Both the position numbers and the translations under genes were made by a program. Below, piece by piece: positions 8,026 through 17,546 of a stretch of 64,000 nt of DNA; the first letter of the stretch is position 1, and each line of letters starts with the position of its first letter. This DNA comes from Yersinia entomophaga. Its GTDB lineage: Bacteria; Pseudomonadota; Gammaproteobacteria; Enterobacterales; Enterobacteriaceae. The stretch is from contig NZ_CP010029.1 of assembly GCF_001656035.1 (NCBI RefSeq), positions 4,090,074 through 4,154,073 on the forward strand, written 5' to 3'. The notes below the pieces were generated by a model. The model was given only the letters and a program-made list of their open reading frames with translations, was not told the origin of the DNA and did not search any database.

Positions 8026-8268
8026 TTACCAGCCAAAGCGAGCGCCACCGTCGGTAGAGTTGTCCTGTTGACCGCGTTGTTGAACCTGCTGCATTCGACG
8101 GTCAGTCTGGCCTTTTTCATTTATCACATGGCCAGAACTCATATATTTACCACGACATTCTGCTGAGGTCTTATCGTGACACTGATAGTAAGAATCAGCA
8201 TCGGAAGAGCTTGAACATCCGGCAACTAATGTGGCGCAAGCCAGCAAAAAAACTATTTTCAAGTCCAT
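8026..8268 (-). CDS. Small lipoprotein, unknown function
   Basis: An 80-residue protein with a lipoprotein signal: MDLKIVFLLACATLVAGCSSSSDAD, lipobox LVAGC with Cys18 as the lipidated residue. The Asp-free +2 position (Ser) suggests outer-membrane sorting by the Lol rule. The mature part has two further Cys (YYQCHDK, AECRGKYM) that may form a disulfide, followed by a Gln-rich tail. The AAGGGGAAATGA ribosome binding region sits just ahead of the ATG. No family name is recognised with confidence; similar small lipoproteins are common in Yersinia and Serratia. Confidence 0.75.
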   Translation of the reverse strand: MDLKIVFLLACATLVAGCSSSSDADSYYQCHDKTSAECRGKYMSSGHVINEKGQTDRRMQQVQQRGQQDNSTDGGARFGW

Positions 8269-8498
8269 TCATTTCCCCTTAAATTCCGTTTACCTTATTG
8301 TTGCTCAGTAAAGATAAATATATCAGCAACGAGAATAATATTACCTCCAGTTTGCATTGAAATCTATTATTGATGATTAGTAACGGATTTATCTCGCGGA
8401 ACTATTACGCTATTTGAACGCGCAATCACAGCCCCTATGGGCACAATAGGGCAATATACTTTGGTACGACGACATTGACATTATAGAAAGGGGCGTTT

Positions 8499-8972
8499 AT
8501 GCAAGTGAGAAAAGCCAGAGTAGAAGAAGCCGAGGCGCTATGGGCGCTAAGAAATAATGCCCTTAGGAGTGGCTGTCGGAACGTTTATGATCAGGCCACG
8601 CTTGCGGCTTTTACGCCAGATGTCATGCCATCGGGATTTCCTCCGGTCATCATGGTCAATCCATGTTTTGTTATAGATGATGAAGCAGGGATCTGTCCCG
8701 TTGGTTCAGGCTTTCTCGATCTTAAAAATCATTCTGTGGAGGCGGTATTTACGCGGGATACCTATCAGGGAAAAGGCGTGGGTTCACGGATACTGGACGC
8801 TATTAAACAGGAGGCTATTGCCCGCGGTATTAATACCCTGAGGCTTTCCTCAACCCCCAACGCTTTGGCATTTTATTTACGCCATGATTTTAATTTGCTG
8901 CGTGAGGGCGAGTATTTTTCACCGTCAGCGCAAAAATATTTGCAGTGTTTTGAGATGGAATGGCGGCGATAA
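8499..8972 (+). CDS. GNAT-family N-acetyltransferase
   Basis: 157 residues with a single GNAT domain. Motif A, which holds the acetyl-CoA pyrophosphate, reads YQGKGVGSRIL (about residues 88-98), preceded by the beta-4 strand AVFTRDTY and followed by LRLSSTPNALAFYLRHDFN, the usual motif B with the YxxxGF-like element as FYLRHDF. A GAAAGGGG ribosome binding site precedes the ATG. The acceptor substrate is unknown. The gene is flanked by intergenic gaps of about 230 and 280 bases, so it is probably transcribed alone. Confidence 0.8.
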   Translation: MQVRKARVEEAEALWALRNNALRSGCRNVYDQATLAAFTPDVMPSGFPPVIMVNPCFVIDDEAGICPVGSGFLDLKNHSVEAVFTRDTYQGKGVGSRILDAIKQEAIARGINTLRLSSTPNALAFYLRHDFNLLREGEYFSPSAQKYLQCFEMEWRR

Positions 8973-9256
8973 AAATTGAATTAAGCTAAATGCTACATTT
9001 TGCCCTTTGAACAGGCGTTTGAGCTAGGGAGTTAAATTCCTCAGCGCCGTGTCTGTCACTAAAAAATGTAGAGATAAAGGGGTTTAACACTGCCATATCC
9101 AAAATTTTTATTCTTTTATTGTCAATTGATTAGAGCAGTTTTGGCAGCAGACTGGTTAATCAACTAATCATATTGCTTAAATAGACAATTTGGCATATAC
9201 ACTCACGCAATTTTATAAATTATTAAAAATTGCTGAGCGCTAAGGCTGATTGTTAA

Positions 9257-9919
9257 ATGAAAAGTATAGGGATAGCCATATTAACCGGGATGTTGACGTT
9301 GGGAAGCGGTGCTCAGGCAGCTGAAACTCAATCTTACTTCTTCGATGGCAAAATGCTGGCTCACCCGGTTATTTATGGTGCCAGAGAAGGCACCGCCGTG
9401 ATCGCCTTTATTAAAGAGGCCAATGGGGTTAACGGATATTATTGTCTGTGTGAGGACGAAGCTAACCCGGATCCTACACAGCGTACGCTGGATCGTTTTG
9501 GCCATGCCAGTATTGAGTCGGTCTTTTTCTTCGATATGGATAACGCTGGCCCGCTGACCTTGGTATTAAGTAAAACCGGCAAGGCCTATCAATTACGAGC
9601 TTATCGCTATTGGGAGAATGGTCGCGGTTTTGTTAAAGTCGATAAATTGCAGTCTGCCCTCGATAAGATTATCAGCAATCAAAAAGCGCCGACGGCGGTG
9701 ATGATTAAAACCGCATTAGCTAAATTGACGCCATTCGACCTCGCTATAACTTACCAGCCGACCGGAATTGCGGAATTTGACGCGATCGATCATTTGCAGG
9801 GGAAATTGGTCAGCTACTTTAATGAAGACGAGCAACCCATACCTGAACCTAAAGATCTCTTCTCTACCGACGCGGTATTTTATAAAAAACATACCAGCAA
9901 AAAGAAGGGCTTTTCCTGA
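9257..9919 (+). CDS. Secreted protein of unknown function; probable 5' part of a frameshifted MORN-repeat gene
   Basis: 220 residues beginning with the signal peptide MKSIGIAILTGMLTLGSGAQA. No known domain was recognised. The frame ends at TGA 9917-9919, while the adjacent minus-one frame is open from 9886 and codes sensible protein (KEGLF, TYIRWVFSEEDARPSYHIARMSWEAD) straight into the repeat protein annotated at 9985. A shift at the C AAA AAG heptamer (9898-9904) would fuse both into one secreted protein of about 686 residues. Either an indel in the A-run, a sequencing error or programmed frameshifting could explain this. Confidence 0.7.
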   Translation: MKSIGIAILTGMLTLGSGAQAAETQSYFFDGKMLAHPVIYGAREGTAVIAFIKEANGVNGYYCLCEDEANPDPTQRTLDRFGHASIESVFFFDMDNAGPLTLVLSKTGKAYQLRAYRYWENGRGFVKVDKLQSALDKIISNQKAPTAVMIKTALAKLTPFDLAITYQPTGIAEFDAIDHLQGKLVSYFNEDEQPIPEPKDLFSTDAVFYKKHTSKKKGFS

Positions 9920-9984
9920 CTGTTACTTATATCCGCTGGGTATTTAGCGAAGAAGATGCGCGCCCAAGTTACCATATTGCCAGA

Positions 9985-11316
9985 ATGAGCTGGGAAGCCG
10001 ATCCTAAACAATATCGCGGTACTGAAGATGGCCCATATATTGTCTATCAAATGGGCGAAATTATGACACGCGGACAATATAAACAAGGGAAAGAAACCGG
10101 CGAATGGAGTATCAATAACGGCGAACAGGAGCAATTATTCGGCACTTATGTTTACGGCAAACGCCACGGTAAATGGAAAATCATCGGGCGTGAAGCAAGT
10201 CGCACCGGCATGATGGTGAACGACAAACGCGAAGGGCGTTGGGAAATTAGTGACGGTGAAGCCAGTGAAGACTATGGCCTAACGGGGTTCGATACTTTTG
10301 TTAACGATCGGCGTAATGGCCCAAGCGAGAGACAGTTTAAAGGGAAGATTACTGAGCAGGGAAACTACGTAAACGGTGAAAAAGAAGGTCACTGGCGAAT
10401 GCCCGGAGCAGTCGGCAGCTATTTGCACGACCTCAGAACCGGCGATTGGCTTATTTTGACCGAAGACGGCGGTCGCGAAGAGCTAGTGCTGAGCAAAGGT
10501 CAAAGGGACGGGGCATATCGTAAATTTGATGCCAAAGGCCAACTGCGGGAATATTCTAATTATAAATCTGGTGAATTATCCGGTGATAAAGAAGTGTACA
10601 GCGAGCAAGGTAAATTACTGTCTCGTGGTACTTATGCACACGGACAACTAAACGGACGAGAAATTGTTTATTACGAAGATGGCGTGACGTTACGTGCAGA
10701 TCGTGGATTTTTAAATGGAGAACTGCATGGCTCCTTCCGCTATAACTTCCCTAACGGTAAGCCTCAAGAAATTGCTGATTACATTCGCGGTAGAAATACC
10801 GGTATCCGTCAGGTATTCAATGAGAAAGGTGTATTGCTGATTGAGGCTAACATTTGCCAATTCAGTAATGGTTTTGAACAAAGCGGCTATTGCGGACATC
10901 AGCGCGAATTTAACCCCGATGGCAGTCCAGTGAGCGATAAAGATTATCTGTGGGGACGTCAGCAAACTAATAATAGCTGGTACCCCAACGGGCAGAAAAA
11001 AGATGAAACCCTGCTAGGTAAAAATGATTCGCGTATTCAGACTAGTTATTATCCGAACGGTCAGATTGAATGTCGCGTCCATCTGCAAGGTTTTGAAGCT
11101 TTTGTTCTCGAGGGGAAAGAGTATAAGGATAATCAGGGGGCTCATCGAGAGGGCGAAAATATCTGTTATTACCCAAATGGACAGGTAAAAAGCCGCGGAA
11201 TCTATAAACAAGGCGTGGTTGTAGGGGGGTGCGAAACAAAGTTTGATGAAAGTGGTAAGCAAATTTCCCCCGGCCCGCAGGGGTGTCCTAAACATACCTG
11301 GGTTTACGAAAGCTAA
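9985..11316 (+). CDS. MORN/YwqK-type repeat protein (probably continuation of the upstream gene)
   Basis: 443 residues from the first ATG, made of many short repeats of the form GxYxxGxxxGxWxx: GQYKQGKETGEWSI, GTYVYGKRHGKWKI, YVNGEKEGHWRM, YKSGELSGDKEVY, FLNGELHGSFRY, and later YYPNGQ repeats (YPNGQKKDE, YYPNGQIECR, YYPNGQVKSRG). These are MORN_2/YwqK repeats, which often occur in secreted or toxin-antitoxin-associated proteins; a function cannot be assigned. ATG 9985 lacks a ribosome binding site and the coding frame is open upstream to 9886, which favours translation as part of the gene at 9257. Confidence 0.7.
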   Translation: MSWEADPKQYRGTEDGPYIVYQMGEIMTRGQYKQGKETGEWSINNGEQEQLFGTYVYGKRHGKWKIIGREASRTGMMVNDKREGRWEISDGEASEDYGLTGFDTFVNDRRNGPSERQFKGKITEQGNYVNGEKEGHWRMPGAVGSYLHDLRTGDWLILTEDGGREELVLSKGQRDGAYRKFDAKGQLREYSNYKSGELSGDKEVYSEQGKLLSRGTYAHGQLNGREIVYYEDGVTLRADRGFLNGELHGSFRYNFPNGKPQEIADYIRGRNTGIRQVFNEKGVLLIEANICQFSNGFEQSGYCGHQREFNPDGSPVSDKDYLWGRQQTNNSWYPNGQKKDETLLGKNDSRIQTSYYPNGQIECRVHLQGFEAFVLEGKEYKDNQGAHREGENICYYPNGQVKSRGIYKQGVVVGGCETKFDESGKQISPGPQGCPKHTWVYES

Positions 11317-11441
11317 TTAAAGCTAACTATTGATACGAAGGGCGGCGTTTCGCCCAAATTTGCCTCTGGCATTTATCTTAGCGGTGATGCCTTATTTTTC
11401 GTGGCTCACTGCTAACGGATACCGAGAACGAATTCAGATGA

Positions 11442-12161
11442 ATGGACACTCCTTTGATTGATCAAAATTATCAGCGCTGGTTATTGACGCTATCTGCGCC
11501 TTTGGTTGCCCTGAACCAGGAACAGGGGGCGGCCTATGATTGCCCTAAATTCTATCCTTTTGATACTACGGTAGATTTAACCGAGAGCTGGGGCGTGGAT
11601 AATCGCGAGGAACTGATCGCTATGGTCGTTCGGATGACCGATGACGGCCACGCACCACATTTGGCAGGTTATTATCATATGTGGCATCGCTTTAGCCATA
11701 GGGAATGGCAGGATTACGTGGCTCAACGCACCGGGCGAGAGCAGGTTTGGCTCAATCTGGTCGCTGAGACGGCGGCAATTTGCGGTGAAGGAGGAATTCA
11801 GGCCTGGGATTTGGCTCGCGTCAGTTTTTTATGCCGCATTGGGCTGCTCAACCGTTGGATTAATGAAGAGGAAAATCTGTGGTTCCATACCCAATTTGCT
11901 TCACGCGCTAGGCATTATTACGGTGATTGGGAAAGTTATTATAACGCCTTTCTGATTGGCCGAGCCTATTGGTTAACGCAAGATAACGACACGCCGGAAA
12001 CCCTGAATTTTGCCCTCAGTCAATGCAGCGGCACGGCGGCTAGCATGGAGTATGCCAGCGAATTGTATCTCACCCGAAACCCGACTTTTAAGCGCCTTCC
12101 GTGGCAAATCGAAATAATCGAAATAGAACGACCAGAATCTTTACAGGGAGTGAATCTGTGA
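11442..12161 (+). CDS. DUF1266 protein (YbeR/YbeU-like) of the hscC locus
   Basis: 239-residue protein with the features of DUF1266: a helical, Trp-rich domain with QAWDLARVSFLCRIGLLNRWI and YYNAFLIGRAYW. In E. coli, members of this family (YbeR, YbeU) are encoded between djlB/djlC and hscC, and the same neighbourhood is found here, which supports a role with the HscC chaperone. The stop TGA overlaps the ATG of the next gene (TGATG at 12159-12163), so the two are translationally coupled. The biochemical role of the family is unknown. Confidence 0.75.
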   Translation: MDTPLIDQNYQRWLLTLSAPLVALNQEQGAAYDCPKFYPFDTTVDLTESWGVDNREELIAMVVRMTDDGHAPHLAGYYHMWHRFSHREWQDYVAQRTGREQVWLNLVAETAAICGEGGIQAWDLARVSFLCRIGLLNRWINEEENLWFHTQFASRARHYYGDWESYYNAFLIGRAYWLTQDNDTPETLNFALSQCSGTAASMEYASELYLTRNPTFKRLPWQIEIIEIERPESLQGVNL

Positions 12162-14869
12162 TGGAGACAAATTGCTGGGCACTGCTGGGCGTGGCTCCAA
12201 CGGAAGATCAGGAGATTATTCAGGCGGCTTATCGTCAGCGTTTGCCTGACTTCCATCCGGAAAGCGATCCTGAAGGGTTTAAGCGACTGCGTGCGGCCTA
12301 TGATGAGGCGCGCCGCTGGGCGGAGAAACCGGTGATTTCCCGTTCCCTGTGGAACCAGAATAATGTCACAGAGAGTGAACAACGGATAAGCGTCATCAAT
12401 AATGAGTCAGATTCTGAAGAAGATGAGGACGACGACGACGATGAGTTTATCGATGAGGATTATCCGGCGATTCAACGTCTGCTGAGCGAATTCGATGAGC
12501 TATTAGTCAATCCGACCGAGCGCTATCAGCCGGAGAGCTGGCATCGTTTCATTTATCATCTTGATCAATACAGCGTGACAATAGTCGATCGTTTACGTTG
12601 GCCGCTGTTAGGGCGCGTTCACCAGGGGGCTGCGCTTTCCGCTAACTGTGTCCGGCTGCTGGCGGAACGTTTGCAATGGCGCAAGAGGCTAGATGAAATA
12701 TCGTTACAAGCTGCGGCTGATATGGATGCATTTCTAAATCATATCTATCGTGAAGATATGTTCGATTTTTCCTTGCTGTCGTCGATGAGTTTGCCCGCAC
12801 AGGTGGAAACTGTGGTTTATTTCCATCATGCGCGCCAGCTTTATTGGGAACAGCCTGCCGCGGCGTTACGGCGCTGGTTGTTGATGCCGGTAGCGATATT
12901 CTGGCCAGATTGTCAGCAATTATTACAGCAAATGGCTCGTTGGTTCAGTTTAGCCGAAATCCCCAGCCCGTGGCTGCGGGACCTTTGTCAGGCAAAACTG
13001 GCAGAATCTCCGCGAGATGCGGACTGGCTGTACCTGTGCGCTCGCCATGCCAATTTACTGGGCGACGGCGAGCAGGCGATAGCTCACTGGATGGCCTTGT
13101 ATCAGTTAGATCAACATGCTGAAGCCGAGCAGGGCATGTTGTCCTGGTGTCGCCGCGAGCAGCCGGAAATGTTGCCATTGCTGATTCAGGCGTTGGATCG
13201 CCCCAGTTATCCGGCTGATACCTCGATGGAAATCGATGACGATGAGCAGCAATATCTGAGGCCGACCCAATCGATTCAGACGCAGGTGCGTTGGGGAAAT
13301 GCATCGCAGCTGACGTTTTCTCCGCAAGGGGAAGCGCTGGTGAAATGGAAATCGGGCGCGCATCGGTTAGAGAGTATGTACCCGCATTTGCTGAATAATC
13401 GCGGTGAGAATGAGATCGACCGTTTGTATTGGCACGCCAGCATGTTAGCACTGGGGAACGAAGCGTTATTACAGGATATTCTGGATGAACCGCAGCCGGA
13501 TTCGCCGCTGGCAGCCCTGATTTTACATGGATTACAGCGACAGGCTGCCCAACGATTGGATTGGCTAACACATTCCACAGTGATCGCCGGGTTAATTCAT
13601 TGGCTGAATAGTCCGCAGGATCAACCAATGCCGTCAATATTGGGTCAGGAAACGGCGATCCGTCAGTGCCAAATGTGGTTGTGGCAATGGCGTCATTTAC
13701 CTGCGTTGAATCTCGCACATTTATATGAAAGCGAGTTGTACCAGCCCAAACTGGAACCGATTAAGGATTGGCTCACATTCTTGTCTACAATGGATAAAAT
13801 CGAGCTACCCGCGCCGCAAAATATTTCTCATCGTGATGATTTCCGTCAGGGTATCTTGCTGATATTGATGCTGGGATTTGCCGATGATCAAATGGCGACG
13901 ATCTGTCAGGCTGATTCACGCCTTCTACCGCCGCAGCACTTGGCTTTTTCGCTGTTTCGAGCGTTTAAACGAGTCGATTTGACTCGGGGCAACGGGGTTG
14001 AGCAGTTAAAACATCAGTTACGCATGGAAGACCGGCTCCACTATCTTTGCTGGACGCATTTGCCGCTGACGGTGGATGATTATGTGGCTCACTATCAGTA
14101 TTGCGCGCACGTTAGCGGTTGCGATTTTTATCAGGCTAAGTGGCAGTCTCTGATGGCGCAATCGCCGATGCCTCATAAATCATTGCTGTGGGCTTTCTTC
14201 TCCTACCACGGTGTGCATGATTATGTGGCAGCGTTGCAAGAGCAACAGACGGAAACCCGGGATGAAGCGGCGTTTAAAAAAATGATCGTGGATATCACGC
14301 CGCCGCATCTGGAATCTAAAACAGCGTTACTGAAGGAAAATCCACGCTTACTGAGTCTGGCTACCGGTAATTTCCGTTTTTATGACAACCCGGACTATCT
14401 GCCGGAACAATCATTGAGCGATGAATGGCTACTTTGGGCGCAAGATGAAGAGGAAGATCCGGCGCTGCGATTAACCGCCATTATGTTGGTACAATTAGGG
14501 CGAGAGCGTTTAGCCGGTTTCAAAAATGCGCCGCGTCAGGTGAGTCGCTTTTGGCAGTTCTGGCGTTTGAAAACGCGCCTGGGCCGCGGAGGATTAGTGA
14601 AGCAAGTGGCGGGTGGAACCCTGCTGATTAGCTTGGTTGGCGATATAGTGCTGCTGGATACTTTGCCTAATACGTTGCTACTTTCTGTCCTGATGGTGGG
14701 AAATCTGTTTAGCGGTCTGACTCGTCGCGCCAACGATCTCAATCAGGAATCCCCGCGCCTTCAGGCTTTGGTCAGTATGCTAACCCTATTCCCGTTGCTG
14801 CTGTTTTTCTTCGGTAAAAGTTATCCTGGATTTACCCATAGCGGGCCGCCAGCGGGCAATGGCGAATAA
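12161..14869 (+). CDS. Membrane-anchored J-domain-like co-chaperone (DjlB/DjlC-like)
   Basis: 902 residues. The N-terminus (about residues 1-55, CWALLGVAPTEDQEIIQAAY) is a J-like domain whose HPD tripeptide is changed to HPE (FHPESDPEGFKRLR); this degenerate form may still bind HscC but would be expected to stimulate Hsp70 poorly. An acidic run (SDSEEDEDDDDDEF) follows near residues 80-95, then a long helical repeat region, and two C-terminal membrane segments (LLISLVGDIVLLDTLP with LLLSVLMVGNL, and LTLFPLLLFFFG). ATG 12161 is chosen because of the overlap with the DUF1266 stop and the CAGGGAGTG upstream. HscC is encoded convergently next door. Confidence 0.72.
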   Translation: METNCWALLGVAPTEDQEIIQAAYRQRLPDFHPESDPEGFKRLRAAYDEARRWAEKPVISRSLWNQNNVTESEQRISVINNESDSEEDEDDDDDEFIDEDYPAIQRLLSEFDELLVNPTERYQPESWHRFIYHLDQYSVTIVDRLRWPLLGRVHQGAALSANCVRLLAERLQWRKRLDEISLQAAADMDAFLNHIYREDMFDFSLLSSMSLPAQVETVVYFHHARQLYWEQPAAALRRWLLMPVAIFWPDCQQLLQQMARWFSLAEIPSPWLRDLCQAKLAESPRDADWLYLCARHANLLGDGEQAIAHWMALYQLDQHAEAEQGMLSWCRREQPEMLPLLIQALDRPSYPADTSMEIDDDEQQYLRPTQSIQTQVRWGNASQLTFSPQGEALVKWKSGAHRLESMYPHLLNNRGENEIDRLYWHASMLALGNEALLQDILDEPQPDSPLAALILHGLQRQAAQRLDWLTHSTVIAGLIHWLNSPQDQPMPSILGQETAIRQCQMWLWQWRHLPALNLAHLYESELYQPKLEPIKDWLTFLSTMDKIELPAPQNISHRDDFRQGILLILMLGFADDQMATICQADSRLLPPQHLAFSLFRAFKRVDLTRGNGVEQLKHQLRMEDRLHYLCWTHLPLTVDDYVAHYQYCAHVSGCDFYQAKWQSLMAQSPMPHKSLLWAFFSYHGVHDYVAALQEQQTETRDEAAFKKMIVDITPPHLESKTALLKENPRLLSLATGNFRFYDNPDYLPEQSLSDEWLLWAQDEEEDPALRLTAIMLVQLGRERLAGFKNAPRQVSRFWQFWRLKTRLGRGGLVKQVAGGTLLISLVGDIVLLDTLPNTLLLSVLMVGNLFSGLTRRANDLNQESPRLQALVSMLTLFPLLLFFFGKSYPGFTHSGPPAGNGE

Positions 14870-14874
14870 CCGAG

Positions 14875-14906
14875 GGGAGGCACCGTCGCAGGTGCCTCCC
14901 GCGTTT
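14875..14906 (+). terminator. Terminator between the J-like gene and hscC
   Basis: GGGAGGCACC and GGTGCCTCCC make a perfect 10-bp stem (14875-14884 with 14891-14900), followed by GCGTTTTCG. It closes the plus-strand chaperone operon. Confidence 0.75.
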
Positions 14907-14998
14907 TCGTCTCTGCTATCGCGGCATAGGGCTTAAGTCGCAATTCGCTTAAGTTACGATCGGTTTAAGCTACATATCTCGCTTGAGTCCTAAATGGT

Positions 14999-16690
14999 TT
15001 ATAGCTGCATATCGTCGAGAAACTGTTCCAATCGTTGACGAATCGGCGCGATAACCTCTTCATCCTGCCCGGCCAACACCGTCTCGAACTCCCGTAACCA
15101 AATGCCAATTTGCCTGCGCGGGTCACCTAACGTCTGCGCCCAGGCTTTCTCAATACGCGCTAATAACGCCCGATTGTGCAGACTGTCGCGAGGATGGATT
15201 TTCAGGCAGTTGAGACGTTGATGGCTTTCCCGACGCTGCTGCTCTGTCAGTCCGGTTGGGCTATGGTCGATGACTTTGCTAAAAGTGCCGCCGCTGTCTG
15301 GAATATTCACGTCCACCTCTAACAACCCGTTGATATCGTAACTGAAGCGCACATCGAGAGATTGCAAGCGTCCGTTAGGCTGAACTGGAACTTCAAACTC
15401 ATCGATAAAGATATTGTTATCTACGTGAGGACTTTCCCCTTGATAAATGGCAATACTGATGGCTTTTTGATTCGGATAGCGAGTGGAGTAAGTCTCCACC
15501 CGCGAAGTGGGTACTACGGTATTTCGTTCCAGAATCGGTGAGAAAATACCGCTGCGTTTCTCCTCGGCGGTAGCAATACCTAGGGTGTAGGGGCACACAT
15601 CGGTCAAAATAACTTCTTCGATATCTTCATTACGTAAACGACAGGCGGCCTGCGCGGCGGCACCTAACGCCACAATAGTGCTAGGATCGAGGTGCTGATG
15701 TGGCAGTTTGCCGAATAAACGTACCACGAGTTTCTGAATGATGTTCATCCGTGATGCGCCGCCGACCAACACCAAATGATCCAACTGCTGTGGCTGCAAA
15801 CGTGCATCGTGCAACGCCTGTTCGATAGGCGCCCGCAGGCGATTGATCAGCGGTAGCCAGATGTCTTCAATACGTAGCTCATCCAGAGCCATACACCAAT
15901 GCTTGTCTTGCCAGTGCCAGCTTAATTCGTAGCGGGCCGTTTGCCCATTGAACTGATATTTCAGCTGTTCGGCGCTGTGGTAGAGGCGAGACAAATCCGT
16001 TGCCGGTATCGATTCGGCAGACAATTGCCACTCTTTCAGCGCCGCATTTATCAACGCCTGAGTGAAGTCTTCGCCCCCCAGATAGTTGTCACCGGCGGAA
16101 CCCTGAACTTCGATCAGCGGTAATGCGTATTCCAGAACGGTAATATCGAAGGTTCCACCGCCCAAATCGAACACTAAAGTGCGCCCGTGATTCTGAGTAT
16201 GCAAACCGTAAGCCATGGACGCGGCGGTCGGCTCGTTGATCAACCGAACCGCATTCAGCCCCGACAGCTCAGCGGCAAAACGGGTTTGCTTGCGCTGTTC
16301 ATCACTGAAATAGGCCGGAACTGAAATCACAACGTCGCTAACCGGTTGGCCGAGATAGTTTTCTGCATCGGCCTTCAGGGATTTCAGCACCAGAGCGGAC
16401 AGTTCGGGCGCATCGAAGTTTTGCTGAGCCAGTTTGAACTGCTTTTTGCTGCCCATATAGCGTTTAAACACTGAGGCTGACCTTTCTGGATGAGTGGTCA
16501 GGCGAGAAAGCGCGGCGCGTCCCACCAAAATAGAGCCGTCCTCGTCGATACTGACCACCGATGGGGTCAAAAACTCGTTTAAGGCGTTGGGAATCAGTAC
16601 CGCTTGCCCCTCTTGCCAAACGCTAATCAGGCTATTGGTCGTGCCTAAATCGATGCCAATGGCTAAAGGCGCGCGCTGTTGTTCCGTCAT
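14999..16690 (-). CDS. hscC: Hsp70-family chaperone HscC
   Basis: 563-residue DnaK homologue, close to the HscC length and shorter than DnaK because the C-terminal lid is reduced. The ATPase domain carries GIDLGTTNS (12-20), the DLGGGTFD phosphate loop (175-182) and VGGASR (309-314); the beta-sandwich substrate domain starts around 390 (DVCPYTLGIATAEEKR). HscC is a specialised Hsp70 that works with DjlB/DjlC J-proteins, and its partner-like gene converges on it here. Only a weak ribosome binding site is visible before ATG 16690. Confidence 0.88.
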   Translation of the reverse strand: MTEQQRAPLAIGIDLGTTNSLISVWQEGQAVLIPNALNEFLTPSVVSIDEDGSILVGRAALSRLTTHPERSASVFKRYMGSKKQFKLAQQNFDAPELSALVLKSLKADAENYLGQPVSDVVISVPAYFSDEQRKQTRFAAELSGLNAVRLINEPTAASMAYGLHTQNHGRTLVFDLGGGTFDITVLEYALPLIEVQGSAGDNYLGGEDFTQALINAALKEWQLSAESIPATDLSRLYHSAEQLKYQFNGQTARYELSWHWQDKHWCMALDELRIEDIWLPLINRLRAPIEQALHDARLQPQQLDHLVLVGGASRMNIIQKLVVRLFGKLPHQHLDPSTIVALGAAAQAACRLRNEDIEEVILTDVCPYTLGIATAEEKRSGIFSPILERNTVVPTSRVETYSTRYPNQKAISIAIYQGESPHVDNNIFIDEFEVPVQPNGRLQSLDVRFSYDINGLLEVDVNIPDSGGTFSKVIDHSPTGLTEQQRRESHQRLNCLKIHPRDSLHNRALLARIEKAWAQTLGDPRRQIGIWLREFETVLAGQDEEVIAPIRQRLEQFLDDMQL

Positions 16691-16787
16691 GTTGATTATC
16701 TCGCTGAAATATTAGCGTTAAATTCAGGGTGAAGTTTCGCTGGGCATGGTGCATGCCCAGCGCTGTGCTGACAAAAAGGGGCTTTCG

Positions 16788-17546
16788 CTAAAACGGATAA
16801 AAACTTAACGCTTTTTGAGGAACTGAATATTCTGTGCCGTTGTATTTCAACAGCATACTGTTTTTCCTCACTTTGACTTCTTTATCGACACAGTTATCTT
16901 CTTTTAATAATTCGCTGCGACGGGAAGTGGTGACCGAATTGATTTGCAGATCGTTAAAGCCGTGAGTCTGGGTTTTAGCGACGGAAATCGTGCGTTTATC
17001 TTCGGAAAATTCACCGGTACAGTTACCGTCCCATTCGCCGCTATATTGATCCATCTGCAACGGCTTAGTTAATTTATTCAGTTTGCCATCTTGCAGGTTA
17101 TATAAGGTTAATACGTAGTCCGCGATTGGATTAACGCGCGATGAACCGCGATGGTAGGTGCGTATGCCGAAGGCGCGGTTCTCCGCCGTTAATTGATAGC
17201 GTGCGGTGTCAATGCTAATGTTATCGGTATAAATCGCATCATCGCTGATGGCTTTTTGATCGTAGCGGTGAGCGATTAACTTACCGGTAGCCGAATCGAC
17301 CACTAATACATCGACATCATAAGTCGGTTGATCGGAATACTGTTCGGGAATATCCGAAATCAGGGTCATCACGACAATAGTTTTATCCGGTGCATAGGGC
17401 CAGACTTTACAGATGTTCAGGTTTGACGGCGCTAGCGTTAATTCCGGATGTAGTGTTTTCGCCAATTGAGGAATAAAGCTCTGGCAGTCCGCCAACGAAT
17501 AAGATGAAAACATAAGTGAAGAAAGAAGAAGGAAAATCCTGCGCAT
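16788..17546 (-). CDS. Exported protein of unknown function
   Basis: 252 residues with a signal peptide MRRIFLLLSSLMFSSYSLA cleaved before DCQSF. The mature protein contains paired Cys (DCQSF, LNICKVW, DGNCTGEF, EDNCVDKE), consistent with a disulfide-bonded periplasmic protein, and alternating beta-strand patterns. No family is recognised. An AGGGACT sequence precedes the ATG. It lies about 100 bases upstream-reading into hscC on the same strand, with no clear terminator between, so co-transcription with hscC is possible. Confidence 0.7.
   Translation of the reverse strand: MRRIFLLLSSLMFSSYSLADCQSFIPQLAKTLHPELTLAPSNLNICKVWPYAPDKTIVVMTLISDIPEQYSDQPTYDVDVLVVDSATGKLIAHRYDQKAISDDAIYTDNISIDTARYQLTAENRAFGIRTYHRGSSRVNPIADYVLTLYNLQDGKLNKLTKPLQMDQYSGEWDGNCTGEFSEDKRTISVAKTQTHGFNDLQINSVTTSRRSELLKEDNCVDKEVKVRKNSMLLKYNGTEYSVPQKALSFYPF

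Noticed and set aside
12945..13718. 257-codon frame antisense to the J-like protein gene
   Set aside because: It is the antisense shadow of a clear coding sequence, with low-complexity, repetitive amino acid content and no start signals.
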